16,066 nt of DNA from Candidatus Zixiibacteriota bacterium. Its GTDB lineage: Bacteria > Zixibacteria > MSB-5A5 > GN15 > PGXB01. Positions 1 to 6,762 of this stretch are shown here, piece by piece. The notes under the pieces were generated by a model. The model was not told the DNA's origin. It did no database searches and worked only from the letters and a program-made list of their open reading frames with translations. The first letter of the stretch is position 1, and every line of letters begins with the position of its first letter. A program made the position numbers and the translations under genes. Location: the NCBI GenBank assembly GCA_030642025.1, contig DAOWOO010000003.1, forward strand, positions 1 to 16,066. The letters run 5' to 3'.

Positions 1-395
1 ATTGAGGCCGTTATTATATCGTCCCAGCCGAGACGGTCAAGAATTCCATCAATATGAAATCGGCTTTTGGTGGTTCCGATACCAAGTTTATAGCCCCTGC
101 GGTGCAACTCAAAAAGTACGATATCGGCTCCATCGAGCGGCTGGGAAGATTCAACAATAACCGTATTGCCGTATTCTCGAAACAGGTGTAGAAACTCATC
201 ATAAGATTTATCCGAAAAATGATAAAACATTTCATCCAGAGGGTATCCGATATACGGAATAATATCATCCGATGACAGCAACGGTTCGCCCATAGCTTTA
301 AGGGCATAATTAGTGGACTCTATTATGCCCCTGGAAGAATCGATCAGAGTCCCATCGAGATCAAATATGAAGTTGCATATATTTGCAATATTCAT
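1..395 (-). CDS. HAD-family hydrolase, N-terminal part (phosphoglycolate phosphatase-like)
   Basis: The reading frame starts at the ATG at 395 and stays open to the window edge, so about 131 N-terminal residues are visible and the C-terminus is missing. Motif I of the haloacid dehalogenase superfamily is plain: FDLDGTLIDS at residues 11-20, with nucleophile Asp12 and acid/base Asp14. A helical cap of the type seen in phosphoglycolate/beta-phosphoglucomutase-like phosphatases follows (residues about 20-90). Motif II is LGIGTTKSR near residues 109-117, with the phosphate-binding Thr. Motifs III and IV (Lys and acidic pair) would lie outside the window. The family hydrolyses small phosphate esters or phosphonates in the cytoplasm with Mg2+; the substrate cannot be told. 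No strong Shine-Dalgarno precedes the ATG, but a good promoter lies about 45 nt upstream. It is divergent from the S41 protease gene. Confidence 0.88.
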   Translation of the reverse strand, partial: MNIANICNFIFDLDGTLIDSSRGIIESTNYALKAMGEPLLSSDDIIPYIGYPLDEMFYHFSDKSYDEFLHLFREYGNTVIVESSQPLDGADIVLFELHRRGYKLGIGTTKSRFHIDGILDRLGWDDIITAS

Positions 396-438
396 GCTAC
401 TAAGGCCTGTTTAATATTGTCAGATTCAGGATTTTATT

Positions 439-467
439 ATGATATCAACCAAAGGTTTTGGTGTCAA
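439..467 (-). promoter_or_regulatory. Sigma70-type promoter for the HAD hydrolase gene, with an inverted repeat in the spacer
   Basis: Read on the minus strand: a perfect -35 TTGACA (467-462), a 17-nt spacer, and -10 TATCAT (444-439), five of six matches. Transcription would start near 432, giving a leader of about 37 nt to the ATG at 395. The spacer holds ACCAAA-GGT-TTTGGT (448-462 on the plus strand), a perfect 6-bp inverted repeat that could be a repressor site. The assignment rests on the hexamers and spacing only. Confidence 0.55.
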
Positions 468-759
468 TCACATTGATGAATAATATGTTTAAATACCGGC
501 AGTCCAAGACAGGCAACCATTGTGGGCTTATGCTTGTAACTTGTTATAGAGTAATTAAATACTGAGCCCGATAGAGTGGGTCCCCGATATGTTTGAAAAA
601 CGGATATGCCTTTTCTTTCCAGAAGCTGAATTGAGTCAATAAGTATAAGATATGAAAAAACAGGCTTTGTTCTTGCTGTATCATATATCAGTGAAACGAA
701 TAAAGCATTTTAAGTGTTAAAATAACAACAGGATAGATTGCCCGGCGAGTATGTCAGAC

Positions 760-787
760 TTGACATTCGGGGCAAATAGGATAACTT
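760..787 (+). promoter_or_regulatory. Candidate promoter of the S41 protease gene
   Basis: A perfect -35 TTGACA (760-765) is followed after 16 nt by a poor -10, TAACTT (782-787), which keeps only the TA...T positions. A start near 794 would leave a leader of about 27 nt containing the GGAGG at 808-812. The perfect -35 and suitable leader favour it; the weak -10 keeps confidence low. Confidence 0.33.
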
Positions 788-820
788 GTTTTGGGATAGT
801 ATGGATTGGAGGTTCAGGAA

Positions 821-2647
821 ATGAAACAGTTTAGTCTTACAGTATTAGCCCTGACAACCTTTCTGGTCGGTTTGATCTGGGCGGTGGGAACCGGTGAAGC
901 GGTTCAACGGCCGATAGCGGAGCCTATTTTTCTGGCTGACACAGTCCATATCAATTTGAATGAGACTGATAATGATACCGAAGAGATTAATGCCCAGGAT
1001 TCCAAAGAAACTCTTTTCAAAGAGATTAAGAAGTTCAATCAGACGGCTTATGATATTAAGAACCGGTATATGGAAGATATTGATACTAAGGACCTGATTA
1101 ACGCCGGTATCAGGGGAATGCTTCAGGATCTCGATCGGTACTCGGTTCTGATGGAAAAGAAATCGTATGACCGGCTTATGGAAAGTACGCACGGCAAGTA
1201 CGAAGGTCTGGGGATTGAAATCGATGCCCGCGATAACCGGATTATCGTCGTTACTCCTTTTGAGGGTTCACCGGCCTACAAGAAAGGCCTGCGTTCCGGT
1301 GACGCCATACACAAGATTGACGGCACCGACACCTACGACATGACTACCAGTGATGCGGCCAAGCTGATGCGCGGCGATGCCGGAACATCGGTAGTTCTGA
1401 CCATCAAGCGCGAGGGCATGCCTGAGCTCCTTGAATTTGAGGTTGAACGCGCGGTCATTGAAATAAAATCAGTTAATTATTTCGGGGTTATCGAGGGTAC
1501 CGATATCGGGTATGTCAGGCTTTCACGATTTGCCGAAGAGACCAGTCATGAACTTCAGGAAGCGCTCGATAGTCTGAATACCCTGAATGTCAGCAGCCTG
1601 ATATTCGATCTTCGCTCCAATGGCGGTGGCCTGTTGCAGCAGGCGGTGGAAACCAGCCAGTTCTTTATCGAAGAAGGCCGACTGGTTGTTTATACCAAGG
1701 GCAAATATACCGAGACGGAACGCCGCTACCATTCCCGCCGGACGCCGTTATTTCCCGACAAGCCGCTGGTGACCCTGGTTGACGAGGGAACCGCTTCGGC
1801 CTCGGAAATTGTCGCCGGCGCGCTTCAGGATTGGGATCGGGCTGTAATCATGGGCCGCCAGACATACGGCAAAGGGCTGGTGCAAAGGATATTCCCGATC
1901 GGCCAGGATGATGACGTTGCTTTGAAGCTAACCACTGCCAAGTACTATATCCCGTCGGGCCGCTGTATTCAGAAGCCCGAAAACCAGGATAAGCCCGGCA
2001 ACGGCGGAGTGGTTTCGACCCACGAGGAAACCGGTGAAGAGATCGACTCGCTGAAGATCATTGAAAAAGAGATATTTTATACCAACGGTGGGCGCGCTGT
2101 GTACGGCGGCGGCGGTATCTGGCCTGACGTGGAACTCAATGAAGCTCGTTACATGGAGCCGATTGAAATCAACATGGAAAGAAAGTCGACGTTTTTCAAT
2201 TTCGCCGTCAAATATGTTGCACAGAATCCCGAAACCAAAATCGACCTCAATATTACCGACGATATTTTAGAGCAATACAGGGAATTCCTGAAGGAAAAGG
2301 ATTTTACTTACAAAACGGCGATGGAAGTTTCTCTCAATAAAATGAAAGAACTGATAGAAGAAGACGAAAAGGAAGAGCTTTTTGCCGATGCAGTAAAGAA
2401 CCTGGAAGTGCGGATTGAAAAGGAAAAAGAAGCTGATTTCAATAACTCCCTTTCTTATATAAAGCGGGCCATCAAACGGGAAATCGTGGCCAAACTGGCC
2501 GGGGAACACGGTGTTTATGAAGAAGTAATTCTTAAGAGCGACCCCGATATTCTCGAGGCGATAAAGCTTCTGGGCAACATGGATGAATACAGCAAGACGC
2601 TGGAATCCGGACATACGGTCGGACAACGGCCTGATAATGAAAGTTAA
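821..2647 (+). CDS. S41-family carboxyl-terminal processing protease (CtpA-like), PDZ plus Ser/Lys protease
   Basis: This is a membrane-anchored or exported serine protease of the tail-specific (Prc/CtpA) family, which degrades or trims proteins in the periplasm. An N-terminal hydrophobic segment (residues about 3-22) acts as signal or anchor. A PDZ domain follows (about 125-205, with YEGLGIEI and RSGDAIHKIDG), then the S41 core. The dyad is Ser326 in GTASASEI and Lys351 in TYGKGLVQ; the 25-residue gap equals that in algal D1 protease. The core ends at GGGIWPD (about 428-435). A charged, mostly helical tail of about 170 residues follows, longer than in E. coli-type minimal CTPs but seen in FCB members from memory. 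The ATG at 821 is chosen over a TTG at 806 because GGAGG (808-812) sits 8 nt before it and lies inside the longer version. It is monocistronic, closed by a terminator. Confidence 0.93.
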   Translation: MKQFSLTVLALTTFLVGLIWAVGTGEAVQRPIAEPIFLADTVHINLNETDNDTEEINAQDSKETLFKEIKKFNQTAYDIKNRYMEDIDTKDLINAGIRGMLQDLDRYSVLMEKKSYDRLMESTHGKYEGLGIEIDARDNRIIVVTPFEGSPAYKKGLRSGDAIHKIDGTDTYDMTTSDAAKLMRGDAGTSVVLTIKREGMPELLEFEVERAVIEIKSVNYFGVIEGTDIGYVRLSRFAEETSHELQEALDSLNTLNVSSLIFDLRSNGGGLLQQAVETSQFFIEEGRLVVYTKGKYTETERRYHSRRTPLFPDKPLVTLVDEGTASASEIVAGALQDWDRAVIMGRQTYGKGLVQRIFPIGQDDDVALKLTTAKYYIPSGRCIQKPENQDKPGNGGVVSTHEETGEEIDSLKIIEKEIFYTNGGRAVYGGGGIWPDVELNEARYMEPIEINMERKSTFFNFAVKYVAQNPETKIDLNITDDILEQYREFLKEKDFTYKTAMEVSLNKMKELIEEDEKEELFADAVKNLEVRIEKEKEADFNNSLSYIKRAIKREIVAKLAGEHGVYEEVILKSDPDILEAIKLLGNMDEYSKTLESGHTVGQRPDNES

Positions 2648-2662
2648 TTTACCTTGATAATG

Positions 2663-2694
2663 AAAAGCGCCCCGGAAAAAGGGGCGCTTTTTTT
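2663..2694. terminator. Bidirectional intrinsic terminator between convergent genes
   Basis: GCGCCCC (2667-2673), a GGAAAAA loop, then GGGGCGC (2681-2687) form a perfect 7-bp GC-rich stem, extended by flanking A and T runs. A run of seven T follows on the plus strand (2688-2694), ending the S41 protease unit. On the minus strand the same hairpin is followed by four T, so it can also end the lipoprotein unit whose stop codon lies at 2693-2695. Confidence 0.9.
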
Positions 2695-3169
2695 ATTTCA
2701 ACCGAAATTGGCTGACCAGCCATCTTCCCTTTTTCCTGACCAGTAATATCTCGGCCGGATGGCCCGGGTCGGATGGTCCCGTTCTGATACCGCAGGTTAC
2801 GATCGCCTTATTATCGGCATACTTAAACTCCCGGCCGCCGAATGAATGAAAACCGTTTGATTCCGACCGATATACCACCGCCAGAGCCGTTTGTGAATTC
2901 AATCCATTTCGAGCCGCCTCCGGAGCCAGGAGGGAATCTATCCCGGCGGTATCTTTTGATTCCAGCGCCGCCTGAAACAGCACCAGGCAGTCTTTTATTG
3001 CCGGGATTTCATCCCGCGGCGGGTTTTTCTCGGCGCACCCCAAAAGTAAGGTAATCATCATCGCCGTTACTATTATCATACGTACTGCAGTGTCGTTAAA
3101 TCGCCGGGCGGTTTCTCTTCTCGCGATGGCAATCAATGACTTTGTCATCCGGTTCGGGACTATCATCAT
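2693..3169 (-). CDS. Small lipoprotein with NTF2-like domain
   Basis: The protein has 158 residues, with a hydrophobic stretch and lipobox LLLGC (Cys45), so it is probably a lipid-anchored envelope protein. The mature part (about 46-158) has the pattern of small NTF2/SnoaL-like domains: an early helix with ALESKDTAGIDSLLAPEA, strands in the middle, and a final GRWLVSQFRLK strand. Such domains bind small ligands or partners and have no motif that fixes a function. The start at 3169 overlaps the upstream stop by 4 nt (ATGA), implying translational coupling. That leaves an unusually long, Arg-rich n-region before the lipobox; Met8 or Met31 are alternative starts, but neither has a ribosome binding site. 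It is the last gene of the rlmN unit. Confidence 0.72.
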   Translation of the reverse strand: MMIVPNRMTKSLIAIARRETARRFNDTAVRMIIVTAMMITLLLGCAEKNPPRDEIPAIKDCLVLFQAALESKDTAGIDSLLAPEAARNGLNSQTALAVVYRSESNGFHSFGGREFKYADNKAIVTCGIRTGPSDPGHPAEILLVRKKGRWLVSQFRLK

Positions 3170-4563
3170 TTTGCCCCGGGAATGGTAAATGAGAAGGTCC
3201 CTTCGCCTTCCTGTTCAATAATCTTCTTTGCTTCAAGTTTTTCGACAAGCTCTTGTACAACCAGGTTCCAGCACCAATAGCGCGCTCCTTTAATATACGC
3301 GCCCTGATTATCGGTATTGAATACCTTGTCGACGTCATATTGCAATTTTGAAATAATCGATTCGGTTCCCTTATTCAGCATTGATACCGGTATCTGCACC
3401 TTCATATCGGTATATGTGTAAAATACGGCCGAGTGTGACCGGTCAAACGACCAGGCCGGCTTGCGTTCTTTTTTGGCAAAATCCCTGTACTTTGGATCGC
3501 ACTGGATCGGCATCGGACGTATTCCGCAATAGAAACGCTGTTTGGCCCCGTCAACGGCATAATAGAACCCGCGGCCGAAATCTTTTTCACCGGCGTTCAC
3601 CAGGTACATATAGTCACCCATCATGGCATTGCAGGGATCGGAGTCCTCAAAAATATCGAACGGCTCACCATCGTTAATATATTTATTTCCGAGAGTGTGC
3701 CAGAGAAACAGTCCCAATACAACCGGGTACTTATGATGCAGGACCGAACCCGGGTCTATTAAGTCCTCGGGATTGGAAGTCAGAATTCCTTCAGCCACAA
3801 GGGCCCGAACATTATTTTCATAGCGCGGAACATTGATCAAAAGCAACTGATAGAGATCTTCGATTGCTTTATCAATGGCCGGACGAGCCTTCTGCGCCAG
3901 TTCCGTATTGATCACGGTAAAGGTCGGAGTTAATCCGCCGCCGGTGATTTTAAGATATCCCTCGCCTTCCAAAAAGGCTATGGAATACTCAACAAAGGTC
4001 GGATCGGCATTGCATAGTTCGGCGATATCCCCGGAACTTTTCCCCAGGTAAATCAGATACAGCAGTACCCGAATGAATGAATTGTCAAAGTGGTCATTAT
4101 TCTCGACAAAAGCCGGAACATGGATGTACTCACTGATTATCTTTTTCAGTTCGGGCGACATTTCAAATGTAAAAGTCGTGGTGTCATCATAAAACTGCTG
4201 GGTAGGCAGAAGTTGATCGAGCGTATCGACAACATCAAACAGCCTGACCCTAACATTGCAATTACCGAACTCGCCGGGGATAGTCACCGGTAACTCCACT
4301 TCGGCCGACTCTTCCGGGGCAATCAGTATAATCTTGCGTTCCACACGGCGGGGATTTAGAAGACCGCCGGAAAAAGTGACATCGGATAGAGCAACCACGG
4401 TCTTATATATGGCACCGGTGTTTTCAATCTTAAATGTTGCCGTCTGGTTTCCCCAAGATTTTGATGACAGTGATACTTTACCGACGGTAAAATCGGCTGA
4501 CACGGCTGAGGCGGCCATAAGCATCATTAAAGCCATAACCAGAGTGATAAACTTTGCATTCAT
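3166..4563 (-). CDS. Exported protein of unknown function with two winged-helix-like segments
   Basis: I do not recognise this 465-residue protein as a named family. A Sec signal peptide is clear (residues 1-23, likely cut after VSA). Residues about 24-135 look like an all-beta Ig-like domain (KIENTGAIYKTVVAL, with a late PVTIPGEFGNCNVRV). Residues about 162-225 read like a winged helix: FIRVLLYLIYLGKS, then SSGDIAELCNADPTFVEYSIAFL, a turn, and LEGEGYLKITGGG as strand and wing. A second such pattern closes the protein (about 425-462, VVQELVEKLEAKKIIEQEGEGTFSF). Between them lies an aromatic-rich region (about 275-390) with GDYMY, GRGFYYAV and WSFDRSHSAVFY. Six Cys may form disulfides. An AGGAG motif (4573-4577) lies 9 nt before the ATG. 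The gene follows rlmN by 20 nt and overlaps the lipoprotein gene by 4 nt, so the two exported proteins may work together. Confidence 0.8.
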   Translation of the reverse strand: MNAKFITLVMALMMLMAASAVSADFTVGKVSLSSKSWGNQTATFKIENTGAIYKTVVALSDVTFSGGLLNPRRVERKIILIAPEESAEVELPVTIPGEFGNCNVRVRLFDVVDTLDQLLPTQQFYDDTTTFTFEMSPELKKIISEYIHVPAFVENNDHFDNSFIRVLLYLIYLGKSSGDIAELCNADPTFVEYSIAFLEGEGYLKITGGGLTPTFTVINTELAQKARPAIDKAIEDLYQLLLINVPRYENNVRALVAEGILTSNPEDLIDPGSVLHHKYPVVLGLFLWHTLGNKYINDGEPFDIFEDSDPCNAMMGDYMYLVNAGEKDFGRGFYYAVDGAKQRFYCGIRPMPIQCDPKYRDFAKKERKPAWSFDRSHSAVFYTYTDMKVQIPVSMLNKGTESIISKLQYDVDKVFNTDNQGAYIKGARYWCWNLVVQELVEKLEAKKIIEQEGEGTFSFTIPGAK

Positions 4564-4583
4564 TGAAGAATACTCCTCTATTA

Positions 4584-5618
4584 TTAAGACTTTTCATATT
4601 TTCCAGCCAGTTGGCCGCAGGCGGCGGCGATATCCAGTCCCCGGCTTTTTCTTACCGTAACCGCAGGCGCCCGGGGATACAACAACTTTCCGAAACGATC
4701 AACATCATCGTCAGATGGTCTTTCATACGGAAGACCATTGACCGGGTTATAGGCCAGGATATTTATTTTGCACGGTATACCCTCGACAAGCCGCGCAAGT
4801 TCCAGGGCATCCACTTTGGAATCGTTGAATCCCTTGAAAAGAATGTACTCAAAAGTCACCCGCTTTTTTCTTTCAATAGCAAAATATCTGGCCGCTTTCA
4901 TAAGTTCAGCCAGGCGGTATTTTTTGGCAATCGGCATCAGGACCATACGTTTTTTATCGCTGGCGGCATGAAGCGATATCGCCAGGTTGACTTTCAACCC
5001 GGAATCGGCCAGTCTGATTATGCCCGGCACTATGCCGGCGGTCGAAACCGTAACTCTTTTTGCCGATACGGACAGGCCAATCTCAGAAGATATGATTCCT
5101 ACCGCCGCAACCATGTTTTTATAATTAAGCAGAGGCTCACCCATACCCATAAAGACAATATTATGAAAAGCCTCCGCCCCGCCCCGCTCGCGTATATACA
5201 GCAATTGACCGACTATTTCGCCGGTAGTAAGATTTCGGATAAAACCGGCCTTGCCGGTGGCACAGAAGGCGCAATCCAGAGCGCACCCCACCTGGGTTGA
5301 GACACAAACTGTATTCTTGTCACCGTCGGGAATTATGACCGATTCGATATATGACCCGTCGGCCAGTCGAAACAACAGCTTTTCGGTTCCGTCATCAGAG
5401 GCGGCGATTTTTTCTATCTCGGGACCGTCGAAAACAAACCGCTCCAATAGATCCGACCTCAGGCTTTTGGACAGATTGGTCATTCGGCTGAAGTCATATT
5501 GCCTTAGATGATACAGCCACTTGAACAACTGACGGGCGCGGTAAGGTTTCTCACCGAAGTTCAGCATCAGCTTTTCAAGATCATCAACAGTATTGCCCAG
5601 TAGATTGATTCGCTCCAT
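4584..5618 (-). CDS. rlmN: 23S rRNA (adenine2503-C2)-methyltransferase RlmN, radical SAM
   Basis: RlmN methylates C2 of A2503 in 23S rRNA, and in many bacteria A37 of some tRNAs, by radical SAM chemistry through a methylated Cys. The 4Fe-4S motif CALDCAFC (CxxxCxxC) is present after STQVG, as are MGMGEPLLNY, STAGIVPGI, SLHAA and the C-terminal GLDIAAACGQL with the methyl-carrying Cys. The N-terminal KPYRARQLFKWLY module is typical of the family. I start it at Met in MERINLLG (344 aa, normal family length). An upstream ATG at 5711 would add 31 residues encoded by an intrinsic terminator and promoter, so it is unlikely. No Shine-Dalgarno precedes 5618. A -10-like hexamer ends 7 nt before it, suggesting a leaderless message. 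It heads a three-gene unit with two exported proteins. Confidence 0.95.
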   Translation of the reverse strand: MERINLLGNTVDDLEKLMLNFGEKPYRARQLFKWLYHLRQYDFSRMTNLSKSLRSDLLERFVFDGPEIEKIAASDDGTEKLLFRLADGSYIESVIIPDGDKNTVCVSTQVGCALDCAFCATGKAGFIRNLTTGEIVGQLLYIRERGGAEAFHNIVFMGMGEPLLNYKNMVAAVGIISSEIGLSVSAKRVTVSTAGIVPGIIRLADSGLKVNLAISLHAASDKKRMVLMPIAKKYRLAELMKAARYFAIERKKRVTFEYILFKGFNDSKVDALELARLVEGIPCKINILAYNPVNGLPYERPSDDDVDRFGKLLYPRAPAVTVRKSRGLDIAAACGQLAGKYEKS

Positions 5619-5625
5619 AGGGCTA

Positions 5626-5653
5626 AATTTAATCAGAAACGTCGATATATCAA
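5626..5653 (-). promoter_or_regulatory. Candidate rlmN promoter giving a leaderless transcript
   Basis: Read on the minus strand: -35 TTGATA (5653-5648, five of six matches), a 16-nt spacer, -10 TAAATT (5631-5626, four of six). The -10 ends 7 nt before the ATG at 5618, which places the expected transcription start on or next to the start codon. It lies just after the terminator of the preceding gene, where a new promoter is needed. Confidence 0.45.
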
Positions 5654-5680
5654 GCGCTTTATTGTCCGGGCGGTATCCAT

Positions 5681-5709
5681 AAAAAAGGCGGCGAATTGGA
5701 TCCGCCGCC
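5681..5709 (-). terminator. Intrinsic terminator of the PhaR-phasin gene
   Basis: On the minus strand GGCGGCG (5709-5703), a 9-nt loop, and CGCCGCC (5693-5687) form a perfect 7-bp GC stem followed by six T (5686-5681). It begins about 20 nt after the PhaR-phasin stop codon. It separates that gene from rlmN and rules against the rlmN start at 5711, whose first codons would encode the hairpin itself. Confidence 0.88.
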
Positions 5710-5728
5710 ATAATCTGCCAAAAATAAG

Positions 5729-6304
5729 TTAATCCTGACGCTTATCAAGAGCTTTGGTAAGTTTATCAAGCTTCCTATTGAGCGCATCAATATCCTTTTT
5801 GGTGGCAAGGTTGACCCGGTCAAGCATTTTGCTGATCTCTTTCTGGACGGTGCCGCCTTCTTTCATCACCTTATCCTTGAAGCTGACGGTCGATTTTTCC
5901 GCCTTATCCAGAAGCTCCATTATGGCGTCCTTACGGTCTTTTTGGGATATTTCGCCGGCTTTGATCAGAGAATCGACAGCCTCTTCGGCCTTTTTCTTGG
6001 TGAGATTGTAAATTCCCACCGTCGCCAGGTAAGTGTTTCTGAGAATTGACATGGATTTTTCACCTCCTAAATTTATAACTTCCATTAAAAGTTCTTTCGA
6101 GCCTTTTATATTTTCCCAACCCTTGGTCTCGCCCACCAGCACCTGCCCCAGCACTGTCAGGGTTATATCCTTTCCGGTGGCATTATCTATTACGATAAAA
6201 GACTCCCCGTGTTTTATATCGTCAATCAGCTCGCGATGGGTGATATATCTTTTTCGCTCGGTATCATATAGACGCCGGTTTTTATATCGTTTAATCGTTT
6301 TCAT
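5729..6304 (-). CDS. PHA regulator: PhaR-type DNA-binding domain fused to a phasin domain
   Basis: The 191 residues hold two domains known from polyhydroxyalkanoate (PHA) storage. Residues about 2-58 match the PHB/PHA accumulation regulator DNA-binding domain (IKRYKNRRLYDT, RYIT, ESFIVIDNATGKDIT, VLGQVL). Residues about 83-190 match the granule-associated phasin family: LATVGIYNLTKKKAEEAVDSLIKAGE, a helical middle, and the ending TKKDIDALNRKLDKLTKAL, close to the usual T-x-x-D-[IV]-D-x-L phasin signature. Classical PhaR carries a different C-terminal PHB-sensing region. This fusion could bind both DNA and granules, repressing until granules titrate it; that is inference. GGAG (6313-6316) lies 8 nt before the ATG at 6304. 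A longer start at 6334 would precede the expected transcription start. The gene has its own promoter and terminator. No PHA synthase gene is in the window. Confidence 0.88.
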   Translation of the reverse strand: MKTIKRYKNRRLYDTERKRYITHRELIDDIKHGESFIVIDNATGKDITLTVLGQVLVGETKGWENIKGSKELLMEVINLGGEKSMSILRNTYLATVGIYNLTKKKAEEAVDSLIKAGEISQKDRKDAIMELLDKAEKSTVSFKDKVMKEGGTVQKEISKMLDRVNLATKKDIDALNRKLDKLTKALDKRQD

Positions 6305-6336
6305 GGCTTTTACTCCATCTTTAATCTTATGCATCT

Positions 6337-6364
6337 AATATAGTGCGCCGCACAATAAAGTCAA
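6337..6364 (-). promoter_or_regulatory. Promoter of the PhaR-phasin gene
   Basis: Read on the minus strand: -35 TTGACT (6364-6359, five of six), a 16-nt spacer, -10 TATATT (6342-6337, five of six). The start would fall near 6330, leaving a leader of about 25 nt that includes the GGAG at 6313-6316. It sits in the 74-nt gap after the receiver-domain gene. Confidence 0.6.
6343..6353. promoter_or_regulatory. Putative PhaR-type operator, GTGC-GCC-GCAC
   Basis: A perfect 4-bp inverted repeat with a 3-nt centre fills most of the spacer between -35 and -10 of the PhaR-phasin promoter. It has the TGC-N3-GCA core that, from memory, alphaproteobacterial PhaR proteins bind (CTGC-N3-GCAG type). A protein bound here would block RNA polymerase, which fits autorepression by the encoded regulator. 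The match to the family site is short, so this is a hypothesis. Confidence 0.45.
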
Positions 6365-6378
6365 TAAAAAAATATCCC

Positions 6379-6762
6379 TCAGTGTTTGACGGTGGAAATC
6401 AGGATAATATTTACAATCTCCAGAAGACGTTCACATGAAAACGGCTTTTTTATGAACATATCGCCGCCTACCTTGAATGAACGGCCCATATCATCGTTTC
6501 TATCCTTGCCGGTCAAAAAGACCACCGGGATATCGGCTGTAAGCGGATCACTTTTAAGGTCATTACAGACGCTGTACCCGTCGGCATCAGGCATCATTAT
6601 ATCCAGAAGAATGACATCCGGCTTGATATCCTGAGCCCGCTTCAGCCCTTCCCGGCTGTTATTATTGACATAAACTTCATGGCCGGCATTGGTGAGAAAT
6701 GCCTCAATAATTTCAGTTATCTGAGGTTCATCATCTATGACCAGTATCTTCGCCGTTTTCAC
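6379..6762 (-). CDS. Stand-alone response regulator receiver domain (CheY-like)
   Basis: This 127-residue protein is a complete receiver domain without an output domain. It has the acidic pocket Asp10-Asp11 (ILVIDDEP), phospho-acceptor Asp54 (VILLDIMMPD), Thr84 (VVFLTGKD) and Lys106 (FIKKPF). Phosphorylation by a histidine kinase should switch its surface to control a partner protein; no kinase gene is in the window. The start is GTG at 6762, with AGGGG (6767-6771) only 4 nt upstream, a tight spacing. It lies about 105 nt downstream of the amidohydrolase gene on the same strand and 74 nt before the PhaR-phasin gene. It may be co-transcribed with the former; the latter has its own promoter. 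Confidence 0.92.
   Translation of the reverse strand: MKTAKILVIDDEPQITEIIEAFLTNAGHEVYVNNNSREGLKRAQDIKPDVILLDIMMPDADGYSVCNDLKSDPLTADIPVVFLTGKDRNDDMGRSFKVGGDMFIKKPFSCERLLEIVNIILISTVKH

Larger units (their letters stand above)
396..820. other. Intergenic region between the HAD hydrolase and S41 protease genes
   Basis: This is the only gene-free stretch over 300 bases. It separates divergent genes and holds the HAD promoter (439-467) and a weaker candidate promoter for the protease (760-787). I see no tRNA, riboswitch-like structure, terminator hairpin or credible small gene. The short ATG-started frames here (for example 28 codons beginning near 478) have no ribosome binding site. Confidence 0.6.

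Noticed and set aside
14..307. A 97-codon minus-strand frame at the left edge
   Set aside because: It overlaps the HAD hydrolase in another frame of the same strand; the HAD frame carries the DLDGTL motif and runs off the edge.
806..820. TTG start at 806 for the S41 protease
   Set aside because: The GGAGG ribosome binding site lies inside this extension and is ideally spaced for the ATG at 821, which also gives a cleaner signal/anchor segment.
4554..5300. A 248-codon plus-strand frame opposite rlmN, plus several other long antisense frames
   Set aside because: It lies fully antisense to genes with clear family motifs, its composition is that of a shadow frame, and no credible ribosome binding site or domain was seen.
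6305..6334. Upstream start at 6334 for the PhaR-phasin gene
   Set aside because: The likely transcription start is near 6330, the GGAG motif serves the ATG at 6304, and family homology begins at MKTIKRY.
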